Assembly (NCBI GenBank): GCA_031412915.1
Contig: JANODX010000079.1
Span: 9,772 to 73,771 of the forward strand
Reading direction: 5' to 3'
DNA from: JAGNNV01 sp031412915
Lineage (GTDB): Bacteria > Acidobacteriota > Vicinamibacteria > Fen-336 > JAGNNV01
DNA: 64,000 nucleotides
The notes below the pieces were generated by a model, which worked only from the letters and a program-made list of their open reading frames with translations, searched no databases and had not been told where the DNA came from. The translations under genes were made by a program, and so were the position numbers. This document shows, in pieces, positions 54,876 through 63,362 of the stretch. Numbering within the stretch: position 1 is the first letter of the stretch; the number at the start of each line of letters is the position of its first letter.

Positions 54876-55596
54876 TTCTCCGGCCGGCCTTCTCCGTCCG
54901 GCCGGGGTCTTTCGCTCGAGAGGCGCCGAGTGCCCTCAGCGGAATCGCGAGCAGGCGGAACAGGACGAGTACGAGGAGTTCGAGCACCACGAGATAGCCC
55001 GGCCACGGTCCGAACCAGTCGAACGGCGTGGGCCCGTGGGGCTTGCGGCTCAGGTACATGAAGTTCGTGCCGATGGTCGCGTTCAGCAAGCCGTTCGGCA
55101 CCGCGCAGATGTTGATCACCAGAAAGGCCCGGAACCAGGCGCCCGCGCGCGGGACTATGCCCAAGCCAAATACCAGGACCAGAGGCGTGATCACGGTCAG
55201 GCCGTGCTCGAGGAAGTAGGCGACGAAACGGAAATGCGGATAGGTCACGTCCAGCTCGGGCGTGATCAAGGCGGGCAGGGTGCCGGACAGGGCGAAGAAG
55301 TAGGCGGGCCCGACCGTCCGCACGTCCCGGGTCAGGAGGCTGTAGATGCCGAACATCGCGGCCAGGTCGCACATCTCCAGGGGAAGCATCTGAATCCGGT
55401 ACCAGCCCTGCGACAGGGCGACGGCGTTCTCGGTCAAGTGGCAGGCGGCCAGCACGAAGGCGAGCAGCCATCGGAGGCGGCGGCGAGACGGGTCGCCTGC
55501 TTGTCGGGCTGTGAAGACGGCCAGGGCGCCGCAGGCGGCGAGGGCGCCCAGGGTCACGAGGTGATCGCGGCCGAAAAGCCTGAACTCGTTTTCCAT
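54817..55596 (-). CDS. TIGR02206/YwaF-like membrane protein
   Basis: A 259-residue protein with about seven membrane helices and the family features: an N-terminal LFGRDHLVTLGALA, the pair QMLPLEMCDLAAMFG with a conserved His/Glu/Cys region, and TYPHFRFVAYFLEHGL. Function is unknown in this family. The start at 55596 has a GAGGAG ten bases upstream; the frame upstream to 55674 is not coding. The C-terminus is charged and extends into the 3' end of the convergent amidohydrolase gene. Confidence 0.78.
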   Translation of the reverse strand: MENEFRLFGRDHLVTLGALAACGALAVFTARQAGDPSRRRLRWLLAFVLAACHLTENAVALSQGWYRIQMLPLEMCDLAAMFGIYSLLTRDVRTVGPAYFFALSGTLPALITPELDVTYPHFRFVAYFLEHGLTVITPLVLVFGLGIVPRAGAWFRAFLVINICAVPNGLLNATIGTNFMYLSRKPHGPTPFDWFGPWPGYLVVLELLVLVLFRLLAIPLRALGASRAKDPGRTEKAGRRISVDATRLPARHERTSPAS

Positions 55597-55709
55597 CAGG
55601 AAACACTCCTCTCGTGGGGCGGGTGCCTGGTCGCGTGAGCGGGAACGACAGGCACGGGTGGTTTCATGGGCCAACCCTAGTCCGAGACGCGGAGCGGAGA
55701 TCTCTGCGG

Positions 55710-55733
55710 TGTGACGGTTGGCGGACCGTCACA
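55710..55733. promoter_or_regulatory. Palindromic operator-like site upstream of the TonB-dependent receptor
   Basis: Perfect inverted repeat TGTGACGGT-N6-ACCGTCACA, with nine-base arms and a TGGCGG centre. It lies in the 308-base gap between the membrane protein gene and the TonB-dependent receptor gene, 172 bases before the receptor start. The outer TGTGA/TCACA halves recall Crp/Fnr sites, but their spacing of 14 is too long for that family. A dimeric regulator is plausible. The rest of the gap shows nothing else I can support. Confidence 0.45.
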
Positions 55734-55904
55734 GGAACAATGAAATAGACGGGGGCCCGCGACACCGGAGTGATCACCTCACCATTGATAGCGGCTCTGT
55801 GCCGACCCGACCCGCTTGCCTGCCTCAGGTCGTGCTAGTCTGCGGACAACGTAGTCGAGAAGTCCCCCCAGAAAAATCAACCGTACATCATCGGAGGAAC
55901 CCCT

Positions 55905-58688
55905 ATGCGTCTTCGCCTGGTAGTTTCGTTCTTTCTGGTCGCGGCTTTCGCCGCGGTCGATCCGGCCCTCGCCCAGCGCACCACCGGCGACATCGCCGGC
56001 ATCGTCAAAGACGGGTCCGGAGGGTTGGTGCCCGGCGTTACGGTCAGCCTCAAGGGCGACAGGATTGTCGGCGCTAAGACCGCCGTGACCAACGCTCAGG
56101 GTTTCTACCGCTTTGCGGCGCTGCCCCCGGGCAGCTACGCCCTCACCTTCACGATGTCCGGCTTTGCCACGGTCAACAAGACCGACGTCAGCGTCTCGCT
56201 TGGCGGCACCTCCGAGCAGGACGTCTCGCTCAAGGTCTCGCAGATGGCGGAGGAGATCACAGTCACGGGCGAGAGCCCGGTGGTCAGTTCGACCTCTACC
56301 GCGGTGGGCACTACCTACGACCGCGACTGGGTGGAAAACGCGCCCCTGCGCCGGTTCAGCTTTTTCGACCTCATCAATGCGGCGCCCGGAGTGAGCCAGA
56401 ACACCTCGACGAGCTCCCGCTCCAACAGCCTCGGCTCGGCCACCGACGAGAACTCGTACCAGCTCGACGGCACCGACTTCACCTCGCCCTTCACCGGCGC
56501 CGCCTGGCCCTGGCCCAACACTGACGCGGTCGAGGAGGTCGAGGTGCTGTCGCTGGGAGCCCCCGCGGAGTATGGCAACCTCCAGGGCGCGGTCTTTAAC
56601 ATCGTCACCCGCCAGGGCACCAACAAGTTCCACTTCGACGCCAACCTCTATGTGCAGGACCAGGGCCTCACGTCAAGCAACACCACCAACCTTAAACTGC
56701 CCAATGGAAAGTTTGTCGACCTCTGCCCGGGCAGTTCGACCGAGCGCTGCCCCTACAACCGGGATAAGTACTTCGACACGACAGCCCAGATCTCGGGGCC
56801 GATCATCAAAGACAAACTCTGGTTCTTCGCCTCGTACCAGCACCAGGACGACTTCGACTCGCAGCCGGGGACGGACGCCGCGTTCCCGGCCAAATTTGGG
56901 GCGAATCGGGTTTTCGGCAAGCTGAATTGGCAGATCAACACGGGCAACAAGCTGCAGTTCGCGTATCACGATGACTACTACAAGATCCCGGCCCGGGCCA
57001 CGGCGGTGACTGCTCCGAGCACCATCGTCGTCGAGACCGGCCACAACCCGTCGCCGAATCTCACGTGGACCTCGGTCGTTTCCGACAAAACCTACTTCGA
57101 AGCGCGCGTCTCGGGCTTCTACGGCAAGGATCAGGGCAACCCCCTGAACGGCGGGGACCGCGTCCAGCGTCGCTACTACGACCTCGACAGCGGCCTCATC
57201 ACCGGGGGTGTCTACTCCTGGTACGACGGAACAACCGGGAAGACGGCCGCGAGCGGCAAGGTGTCGCATTTCGCCGACAACTTCCTGGGTGGCAGCCATG
57301 ACTTCAAATTCGGCGTCCAGTACAACGTCGGCGGCCACGACTATCTGACCGGGTACAACGACTACATCTACACCTACAGCGGTGTTCCGGCCTACGGCTA
57401 CACCCGACTCCCTTCCCGAGCCGGCGGGCACATGCGCAACATCGGCGTGTTTGGCGACGACACGTTCCGCGTGAACGAGCGGCTCACCTTGAACCTCGGC
57501 CTCCGTTTCGACAACAGCTCGGCGGATTTTCAGGCATTCGAGATCGCGGACAGGCTTGGCGTTTCCACCGGCAAGTTCACTGCCGCGGTTCCCGACCTCT
57601 ACACCTGGAACAACCTGTCGCCACGTGCGGGCTTTGCTTTCAAGCTGACGAGCGACGGCCGGACGGCCCTGAAGGCCCACTACGGCCGTTACTACAGCGG
57701 CGTCATCACCGGGGAGTTCGCGGCGTTGTCGCCGTCCATCACGCCGAAATTCTTCTTCTCGGGTACGTACGACAGGAATGGAAATCCGATCGGGACCGAG
57801 CTTGTCTCCGATAACTCGAAGCTCAGTATCGACCCGAACTTCAAGTCTCCCTACACCGACCAGTTCGTGGTGGCGCTTGAGCGCGAACTCGGGAAGGATG
57901 TGGCGCTCACCCTCAACTACACCTACAAGAACGGCCAACGTTACGGTGGCTGGGTCGACACCGGGGGGGTCTACAGGCAAGTGCCGTTTCTCGACAATGT
58001 TGGGGCCCAGCCGACCGGGAAGGTCATCAACGTCTTCCAACTCCAAAACGGCGTCTCGAGCCGGAGATTCCAGCTCACCAACCGTGACGGAATGAGCAGC
58101 AAAACCAACGCCGGGATCATCCAGATCACCAAGCGGATGTCCCACAACTGGCAGATGGTGGCCTCCGCAGTCTTCACCCGGGCGGAGGGTCGTCTTTCCT
58201 CGAGCCTGGGTTCGCCGACGGCGGCCCAGTCGGCCCACGGCGGCAGTAGCTTCGGCCAGAATCCCAACGACCTCACCAACAGCGATGGATCGCTCATCGG
58301 CGAACGGCCCTTCCAGGGCAAGCTGCAGCTCGTTTATCAGCTTCCAAAGGGCTTCCTGATCGGAGCGAACTTCCTGCATCAGAGCGGCCGGCCGTGGGGC
58401 CGCCAGTTGACCGTGACTCGCACCGCCTCAATTCCGACCACCATCCTCTCCGAGCAGCTCGGCGATCGCCGGGTGGGGACGTGGAATAACCTCGATGTGC
58501 GCCTCCAGAAGGAGTTCCATTTCAACAAGGAGGCCAACCTGGCGGTCTTCGTGGACGGGCTCAACATCCTGAACGGCCACGCCAACGAGGGCATCGCCAG
58601 CCGCAATGCCACCTCCAGCTCCTTTGCCTACCCGACGCGCTTCATCTTCCCGCGGCGGGTCATGCTGGGGGCGAAGGTACGGTTCTAG
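55905..58688 (+). CDS. Second TonB-dependent receptor with regulatory-like N-domain
   Basis: A 927-residue outer-membrane protein; the ATG at 55905 follows a GGAGG at 55892-55896. It has a signal peptide (about 1-24) and a carboxypeptidase-regulatory-like domain (about 26-115; GIVKDGSGGLVPGVTVSL ... GSYALTFTMSGF). Next come a plug-like segment (LRRFSFFDLINAAPGVSQ, then NSYQLDGTDFTSPFTG) and a barrel that ends RRVMLGAKVRF. It lacks the NDLPLNGRN motif of the receptor at 16200, so the two belong to different branches and probably carry different substrates. A terminator follows the gene, and a palindromic site lies upstream, so it is a single-gene unit. Confidence 0.85.
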   Translation: MRLRLVVSFFLVAAFAAVDPALAQRTTGDIAGIVKDGSGGLVPGVTVSLKGDRIVGAKTAVTNAQGFYRFAALPPGSYALTFTMSGFATVNKTDVSVSLGGTSEQDVSLKVSQMAEEITVTGESPVVSSTSTAVGTTYDRDWVENAPLRRFSFFDLINAAPGVSQNTSTSSRSNSLGSATDENSYQLDGTDFTSPFTGAAWPWPNTDAVEEVEVLSLGAPAEYGNLQGAVFNIVTRQGTNKFHFDANLYVQDQGLTSSNTTNLKLPNGKFVDLCPGSSTERCPYNRDKYFDTTAQISGPIIKDKLWFFASYQHQDDFDSQPGTDAAFPAKFGANRVFGKLNWQINTGNKLQFAYHDDYYKIPARATAVTAPSTIVVETGHNPSPNLTWTSVVSDKTYFEARVSGFYGKDQGNPLNGGDRVQRRYYDLDSGLITGGVYSWYDGTTGKTAASGKVSHFADNFLGGSHDFKFGVQYNVGGHDYLTGYNDYIYTYSGVPAYGYTRLPSRAGGHMRNIGVFGDDTFRVNERLTLNLGLRFDNSSADFQAFEIADRLGVSTGKFTAAVPDLYTWNNLSPRAGFAFKLTSDGRTALKAHYGRYYSGVITGEFAALSPSITPKFFFSGTYDRNGNPIGTELVSDNSKLSIDPNFKSPYTDQFVVALERELGKDVALTLNYTYKNGQRYGGWVDTGGVYRQVPFLDNVGAQPTGKVINVFQLQNGVSSRRFQLTNRDGMSSKTNAGIIQITKRMSHNWQMVASAVFTRAEGRLSSSLGSPTAAQSAHGGSSFGQNPNDLTNSDGSLIGERPFQGKLQLVYQLPKGFLIGANFLHQSGRPWGRQLTVTRTASIPTTILSEQLGDRRVGTWNNLDVRLQKEFHFNKEANLAVFVDGLNILNGHANEGIASRNATSSSFAYPTRFIFPRRVMLGAKVRF

Positions 58689-58710
58689 CCTCCACTTCGT
58701 CGCCGGCGAG

Positions 58711-58746
58711 AAGGCCCCGGGGTGTTCGCCTCGGGGCTTTCTTTTT
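58711..58746 (+). terminator. Rho-independent terminator after the TonB-dependent receptor
   Basis: Stem 58711-58722 (AAGGCCCCGGGG) pairs with 58729-58740 (CCTCGGGGCTTT) as twelve pairs including two G-T, around a six-base loop, and is followed by CTTTTT. It begins 23 bases after the receptor stop. On the opposite strand it lacks a good T-run, so it serves the plus-strand gene; the convergent sulfatase-like gene ends at 58777. Confidence 0.8.
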
Positions 58747-58776
58747 GTCGCGTGACGGGCAAAGGTTCGCGCCGGC

Positions 58777-61101
58777 CTACTCGCGGCCGCGCTGAAGTCT
58801 CGTTGCGGCCGCCACTTCGCGCTGCGCTTCGGCCGCGCGCCCCTGACGGTTGAAGACATCGGCCAGAACGAAGTGGCCGAGCGGCGCGATCTTCGGGTCC
58901 GGCTTGGAGATGAGTCCCTTTCGCGCCCACTGTTCGGCGCCCGCGAGGTCGCCCGAATCCAGCAGCGCCTTCGCGAGGTAGAGATGCCCGGTGCCGAACG
59001 CGGGTTGCAGTAGGGCGGCCTTCTCGAACCGCGCGACGGCTTCTCGAAGACGGCCCTGCCCCTGGAGCAGCTTCGCGACGTTGAAGGCGGCCCGATGCGC
59101 CTTGGCATTCGTGGCGAGTTCGGCCTCGTAGGCTGCGATCGCCTTGGCGGTCTCCCCGCGCTCCTCGTAGACCAGTCCGAGATTGAAGTTCACGATGTCG
59201 AGCCCTGGCTTTTTTGCCAGGGCCTGGCGAAGCGATTTCTCGGCCTCGTCGAACTGCTTCGCCTCGATCTGACTCTCGCCCAGCTTCAGCCAGAAGCGAT
59301 GTTCGTCGACCTTGCGGGCCAGGGCGTCCCGGATCACGACCTGGGCCTCATCGGGGTGTCCTTGCTGCATCAACAGATCGGCGAGCTGCCAGAGCACCCG
59401 GCCGTTGCGCGGGTCCAGCGTCTGCGCGCGCTCGAAACCGAGCCGCGCTTCCTCCAGCCGGCCCGCATCCTTGTAGGCGATAGCCAGGCTGAACAAGGCA
59501 CCCTGGTGCTCGGGATCCAGCTTCAGGGCCTGCTTGTAGGAAGTGATGGCCTGGTTGGGCCGCTTTGCCTTCTTCTCGAAGTTGCCCAGCAGCATGTGGG
59601 CCTCGACGATGTCGGGGTCGGTCGTGATGGCCTTCTGGACGGTTGCGATGGCCTCGTCGATCCTGCCTTCGGCCGACGCCCCGCCCGCCTGCTTCAGGAG
59701 GATGTAAAGACCGATCTTGTCCTTCGGATCGCCGCGCGGACGGTCTTCGAGATGACGGGCGCTCACGGTGCCGCCGATGTAGCCGAGGGCGGCGAGCCTT
59801 TCCTCGGCCTCGGCGTCGATGGTCTGCGGTCCTTTGGCCGCGGTCGTGCTCGCGTGGCCGGCGAGTTCGCGGGTGAGCGCGCGTTCGATGGTGGCGAGCC
59901 TGGCCGGGTCTTCCTTCGATCTGTCGACGAGCTCGCGCGGATCGAGCTGAAGGTCATAGAGCTCGGGGCGCGGCGCGCGGATGTACTTGACGCGATCGTC
60001 CTGGAGGGAGATCAGTTCGCTCCAGCCGTAGTGATAGCGCGGGTACCAGCTCTCGGACTGGGCGAGGAGCGACAACGGCTCGCCCCGGGCGAGCGGCATC
60101 AGGCTCACGCCCTGGACCTGCGTTGGTGCGGCGACCCGCAGCAGCTCGAGTGCCGTGGGCATCAAGTCCACGATCCGGATCTGCTCGGGCACGTCGCGGA
60201 CGGGGACGCCCGGACCCGCAACGATCACCGGGATATGCGTGGCCGCGTCGTAGATGAAGAAACCATGGGTGGGCTCGCCATGCTCACCCAGCATCTCACC
60301 ATGGTCGCCCGTCACGATCACCAGCGTGTCCGCGAGCCGCCCTTCCGCCTCCAGGGCATCGAGCAACCGGCCAAGCTGCGCGTCTGCCATCGCGATCTCG
60401 GCGTCGTAAGCCCCGATCATGGTGTCCGGAAAGCGCGAGCGAAACGGCTCGGGAGCCTCGTAGGGAGTGTGGGGATCGTAGAGATGGACCCAGGCGAAGA
60501 AGGGCCGTTCCCGATCGGCCGAAAGCCACGAGAGCGCCTGATCCACGGTCTGCGAGCCCGGACGTTGGATCGCGTCCATGCCGGGCGCTTCGGCGAAGTC
60601 ATCGAGATCGAAATCATCGAAGAACTTCAAGAAGCCCTGGGCGATGCCCCAGCGATGATCGAGCACGAACGACGAGACGAAGCCACCGGTCCGGAAGCCC
60701 TTGTCGCGCAAAGTTTCGGCCAGGGTGGTCTGGTCTTCACCCAGGTAGAAGCCGCCGTTGTCGCGCACGCCGTGCCAGGCCGGGAACGTACCCGTCATCA
60801 GAGAGGAATGCGCCGGCAACGTCAGCGGCATCACGGTCGTGGCCCGGGCGAAGCGCAGACCGGAGCGCGCCAGGGCGTCGAGGCGCGGCGTCTGCGCCGC
60901 CGCGTATCCGAAGCTGCCCAGATGATCGGCGCGCAAAGTGTCGATCGAGACCAGCAGCAGGTTCTTCGGAACTTTCGCTGCGAACCAGGTCCGGCGCCAG
61001 TCCGGCCGGCCGAGGAGGAGCCACGCACCCGCGAGAGTGGCGGCGAGCAGGAATACAGGTGCTCCGCGGCGCGGGATGGACGGGCTTCGGGATGGTTTCA
61101 T
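58777..61101 (-). CDS. Sulfatase-fold hydrolase with C-terminal TPR repeats, Cys-less (second of pair)
   Basis: A 774-residue protein. An N-terminal signal or anchor (about 14-30) precedes a sulfatase-fold domain (about 45-400): LLLVSIDTLRADHLGSFGY gives the first metal Asp, and TGDHGEMLGEHG gives the second metal site. At the nucleophile position the sequence reads Thr94-Leu-Pro-Ala-His, not the Cys/Ser-x-Pro-x-Arg of true sulfatases. No formylglycine can therefore form; Thr is used by phosphoethanolamine transferases and other alkaline-phosphatase-superfamily members. About 290 residues with TPR repeats follow (AITSYKQALKLDPEHQGALF and similar). It acts on an envelope substrate, perhaps with a protein partner. 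Its ATG overlaps the stop of the preceding gene. Confidence 0.8.
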   Translation of the reverse strand: MKPSRSPSIPRRGAPVFLLAATLAGAWLLLGRPDWRRTWFAAKVPKNLLLVSIDTLRADHLGSFGYAAAQTPRLDALARSGLRFARATTVMPLTLPAHSSLMTGTFPAWHGVRDNGGFYLGEDQTTLAETLRDKGFRTGGFVSSFVLDHRWGIAQGFLKFFDDFDLDDFAEAPGMDAIQRPGSQTVDQALSWLSADRERPFFAWVHLYDPHTPYEAPEPFRSRFPDTMIGAYDAEIAMADAQLGRLLDALEAEGRLADTLVIVTGDHGEMLGEHGEPTHGFFIYDAATHIPVIVAGPGVPVRDVPEQIRIVDLMPTALELLRVAAPTQVQGVSLMPLARGEPLSLLAQSESWYPRYHYGWSELISLQDDRVKYIRAPRPELYDLQLDPRELVDRSKEDPARLATIERALTRELAGHASTTAAKGPQTIDAEAEERLAALGYIGGTVSARHLEDRPRGDPKDKIGLYILLKQAGGASAEGRIDEAIATVQKAITTDPDIVEAHMLLGNFEKKAKRPNQAITSYKQALKLDPEHQGALFSLAIAYKDAGRLEEARLGFERAQTLDPRNGRVLWQLADLLMQQGHPDEAQVVIRDALARKVDEHRFWLKLGESQIEAKQFDEAEKSLRQALAKKPGLDIVNFNLGLVYEERGETAKAIAAYEAELATNAKAHRAAFNVAKLLQGQGRLREAVARFEKAALLQPAFGTGHLYLAKALLDSGDLAGAEQWARKGLISKPDPKIAPLGHFVLADVFNRQGRAAEAQREVAAATRLQRGRE

Positions 61102-63209
61102 CGATTTGGGCCGAGCTCCGCCAGGCGGGAACGGGCGGGTGTGAAGCCGGGATCGATCTCCAGAGCCTTGCGGAAAAAGGGCACAGCCTCGCTCTTCCTT
61201 CCCAGACGCACGAGAGCAAGACCGAGGTTGTAGGCGTACTGAGCCTCCCGCGGGTCGCGCTTCAAGGCCTCGCGGAAGGCGGTTTCGGCGTCGGCCAGGC
61301 GATCGTTCGCTCCTTGGACCATGCCGAGAGAATTCCAGTAATCGCCTGGTTCCGGGTCGATCGCCACCGCCTCTTTCATGACCCGAATCGCCTTCTCCGC
61401 GTCGCGGGCGTCGCGATACATCTCACCGAGCTTCACCCGAAGAAGAGCGTCCCTGGGAGCGAGGGGCAGGGCCGCTTCGTAGGCGGCGATCGCCTCCCGT
61501 GGTCTCTCGAGACGCCGGAGAAGGGCGCCCTCGGCCTCGAAGATCCGGGCGTCCTTTGGATTCGCGGCCTGACCTTTCTTCAGGGTGGCCAGAGCCCGCC
61601 CCGTGTCACCGAGGGCGGCGAAGCAGTCGGCGAGACCGACGTAGGCCGCTCCGTAGGCGGGCAGGCGCACGAGGGCGGCGTCGAAATGCGGGGCTGCATC
61701 CCGTGGCCGCTTCTGGTCATACAAGGCCCGGGCCAGGTAGTAGTGCACTTCGAAGCTCTCGATTCCGCGCGCGAGGAGTTTCTGAAATCGGGCGGCGGCG
61801 CCCGCAGGGTCCTTCTCCCGGAGCCGAGTCAGTCCCTCGCGCATGAGAGTGTTCACCGCCCGGTAGTCGTCGAGCTTGTCCTTCGGATCGGCGCCGGTCT
61901 TCGCGGTCAGGCCAGCACCTCCAGCGCCGATGTAGCCGAGGGCGCCGAGCTGCTCGAGCATCTCGGGAGGGACTGCCGCGGCGGAAGCAGGGGATTGAGA
62001 AGACGCCTTCTCCGCGGCCAGCCGCCGGGCCAGGGCGCCGTGCAGGGCCGCGGCCTGGGCGGGGGATGAGGCGACGAGGTTCCGGATCTCGCCCCGGTCG
62101 TCTCGCAAATCGAAGAGCTCCGGGCGCGGGGCCAGGATGTATTTGAAACGCCCTTCGCGAAGCGCGCGCAGATCACTCCAGCCGAAGTGCAGCAGCGGGG
62201 TCAGGGACTCGGCGTACGTCGCCTCCAAGGCGGGCTCCGGGCCGCCGCGCAATGTGGCCGCGAGGCTGCGGCCGGTGAGATGGGCGTTGGCCGGCACACG
62301 CACGCCCAGAAGGTCGAGAACGGTGGGAACCAGGTCGACGCTCCGCGCGGTTGCGCGCAGTTGTTGGCCGGGTGCTATCCCCGGGCCCCGCAGGAGCAGC
62401 GGGACCGCGAGTGTTGACTCGTAAACGAAGTAGCCATGGACCGCCTCCCCGTGCTCGCCGAGTCCCTCACCATGGTCGGAGGTCACGACCAGAAGCGTCT
62501 CCCCGCGGATCCCCAGGCGGGTGAGGGTCGCGTCGAGGCGCCCCACCAGCTCGTCGGACCAGGACACTTCTCCGTCGTACGGCCGATCCGCGTAGCGTGA
62601 CGCGAAGGGCTCCGGAGGCTCGTACGGTTCGTGGGGATCGTAGAGATGGAGCCAGAGGAAGAGTCGCGAACCCCGTTGGGCCTCGAGCCAGGCCACAGCT
62701 TCCGCGGTCGGGATGTCTCCGCGTTTCTGAATGGTGTTCAGAAAGCGGGCGTCGTCGGCGCCCACGTCGAAGCGATCCGAGAAAGTGTCGAAACCTCTGG
62801 CCAGTCCCGACTGCCTCGAGAGCACGATGGACGACACGAAGCCGGCGGTGGCGAACCCTTCGGTCTTCAACCTTTCGGCGAGGGTAGGCACATCCTCCCG
62901 CAGGGCCGGAGAAACGTTGTCCCGGATCCCGTGCTCGAAGGGATACAGACCCGACAGAAGTGAGACGTGAGAGGGGCGGGTGAGAGGAACCTGCACGCTG
63001 GCATCGAGAGCACGGGCTCCATCGCGGGCCAGGGCGTCGAGATGAGGTGTGTCCACCGAGCGGTTCCCGTAAGAGCCGAGGCGGTCGGCGCGAAGCGTGT
63101 CGATGGTCACCAGCACCAGATGTCGGGCGGTGGGCAGTGGCGGTGCTTCGCGGCAGGAAGCGAGCGCAAGGGCCACGAGGGGAACCAGGGAGCGGGTGAG
63201 CGGCGCCAT
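61098..63209 (-). CDS. Sulfatase-fold lipoprotein with C-terminal TPR repeats, Cys-less (first of pair)
   Basis: Starts at 63209; the open frame to 63632 is not coding. The 703-residue product has a lipobox LASC with Cys19, so it is a lipoprotein. Its sulfatase-fold domain has the same order as its neighbour: LVLVTIDTLRADRLGSYG, Thr77-Arg-Pro-Ser-His at the nucleophile position, then TSDHGEGLGEHGEAVHG. TPR repeats from about residue 460 follow (AIAAYEAALPLAPRDALL, AETAFREALKRDPREAQYAYN). Stop and the next start share ATGA, so the two are translated together. They are similar enough to be tandem duplicates. As with its neighbour, the missing Cys argues against sulfatase activity. Confidence 0.82.
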   Translation of the reverse strand: MAPLTRSLVPLVALALASCREAPPLPTARHLVLVTIDTLRADRLGSYGNRSVDTPHLDALARDGARALDASVQVPLTRPSHVSLLSGLYPFEHGIRDNVSPALREDVPTLAERLKTEGFATAGFVSSIVLSRQSGLARGFDTFSDRFDVGADDARFLNTIQKRGDIPTAEAVAWLEAQRGSRLFLWLHLYDPHEPYEPPEPFASRYADRPYDGEVSWSDELVGRLDATLTRLGIRGETLLVVTSDHGEGLGEHGEAVHGYFVYESTLAVPLLLRGPGIAPGQQLRATARSVDLVPTVLDLLGVRVPANAHLTGRSLAATLRGGPEPALEATYAESLTPLLHFGWSDLRALREGRFKYILAPRPELFDLRDDRGEIRNLVASSPAQAAALHGALARRLAAEKASSQSPASAAAVPPEMLEQLGALGYIGAGGAGLTAKTGADPKDKLDDYRAVNTLMREGLTRLREKDPAGAAARFQKLLARGIESFEVHYYLARALYDQKRPRDAAPHFDAALVRLPAYGAAYVGLADCFAALGDTGRALATLKKGQAANPKDARIFEAEGALLRRLERPREAIAAYEAALPLAPRDALLRVKLGEMYRDARDAEKAIRVMKEAVAIDPEPGDYWNSLGMVQGANDRLADAETAFREALKRDPREAQYAYNLGLALVRLGRKSEAVPFFRKALEIDPGFTPARSRLAELGPNR

Positions 63210-63362
63210 CAGGCCTAACGGCTCAGATCGTTCGACTCTTGCGCCACGACCGGATATTACTCTCGCCCGGACGGACCGCCCCAGGGTCGTGAGAGAGTAC
63301 GAAACTGGATCACACCGCGAGCGGCGCGCTACCGACTCGCCTTCGCCAGAAAGCAGGACATC

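Noticed and set aside
55710..55733. Crp/Fnr binding site
   Set aside because: TGTGA and TCACA are separated by 14 bases, not the 6 required by that family; kept only as a generic palindrome.
59095..61233. 712-codon plus-strand open frame antisense to the sulfatase-fold genes
   Set aside because: The minus-strand proteins have complete family motifs and TPR repeats; the plus frame gives a composition typical of an antisense shadow.
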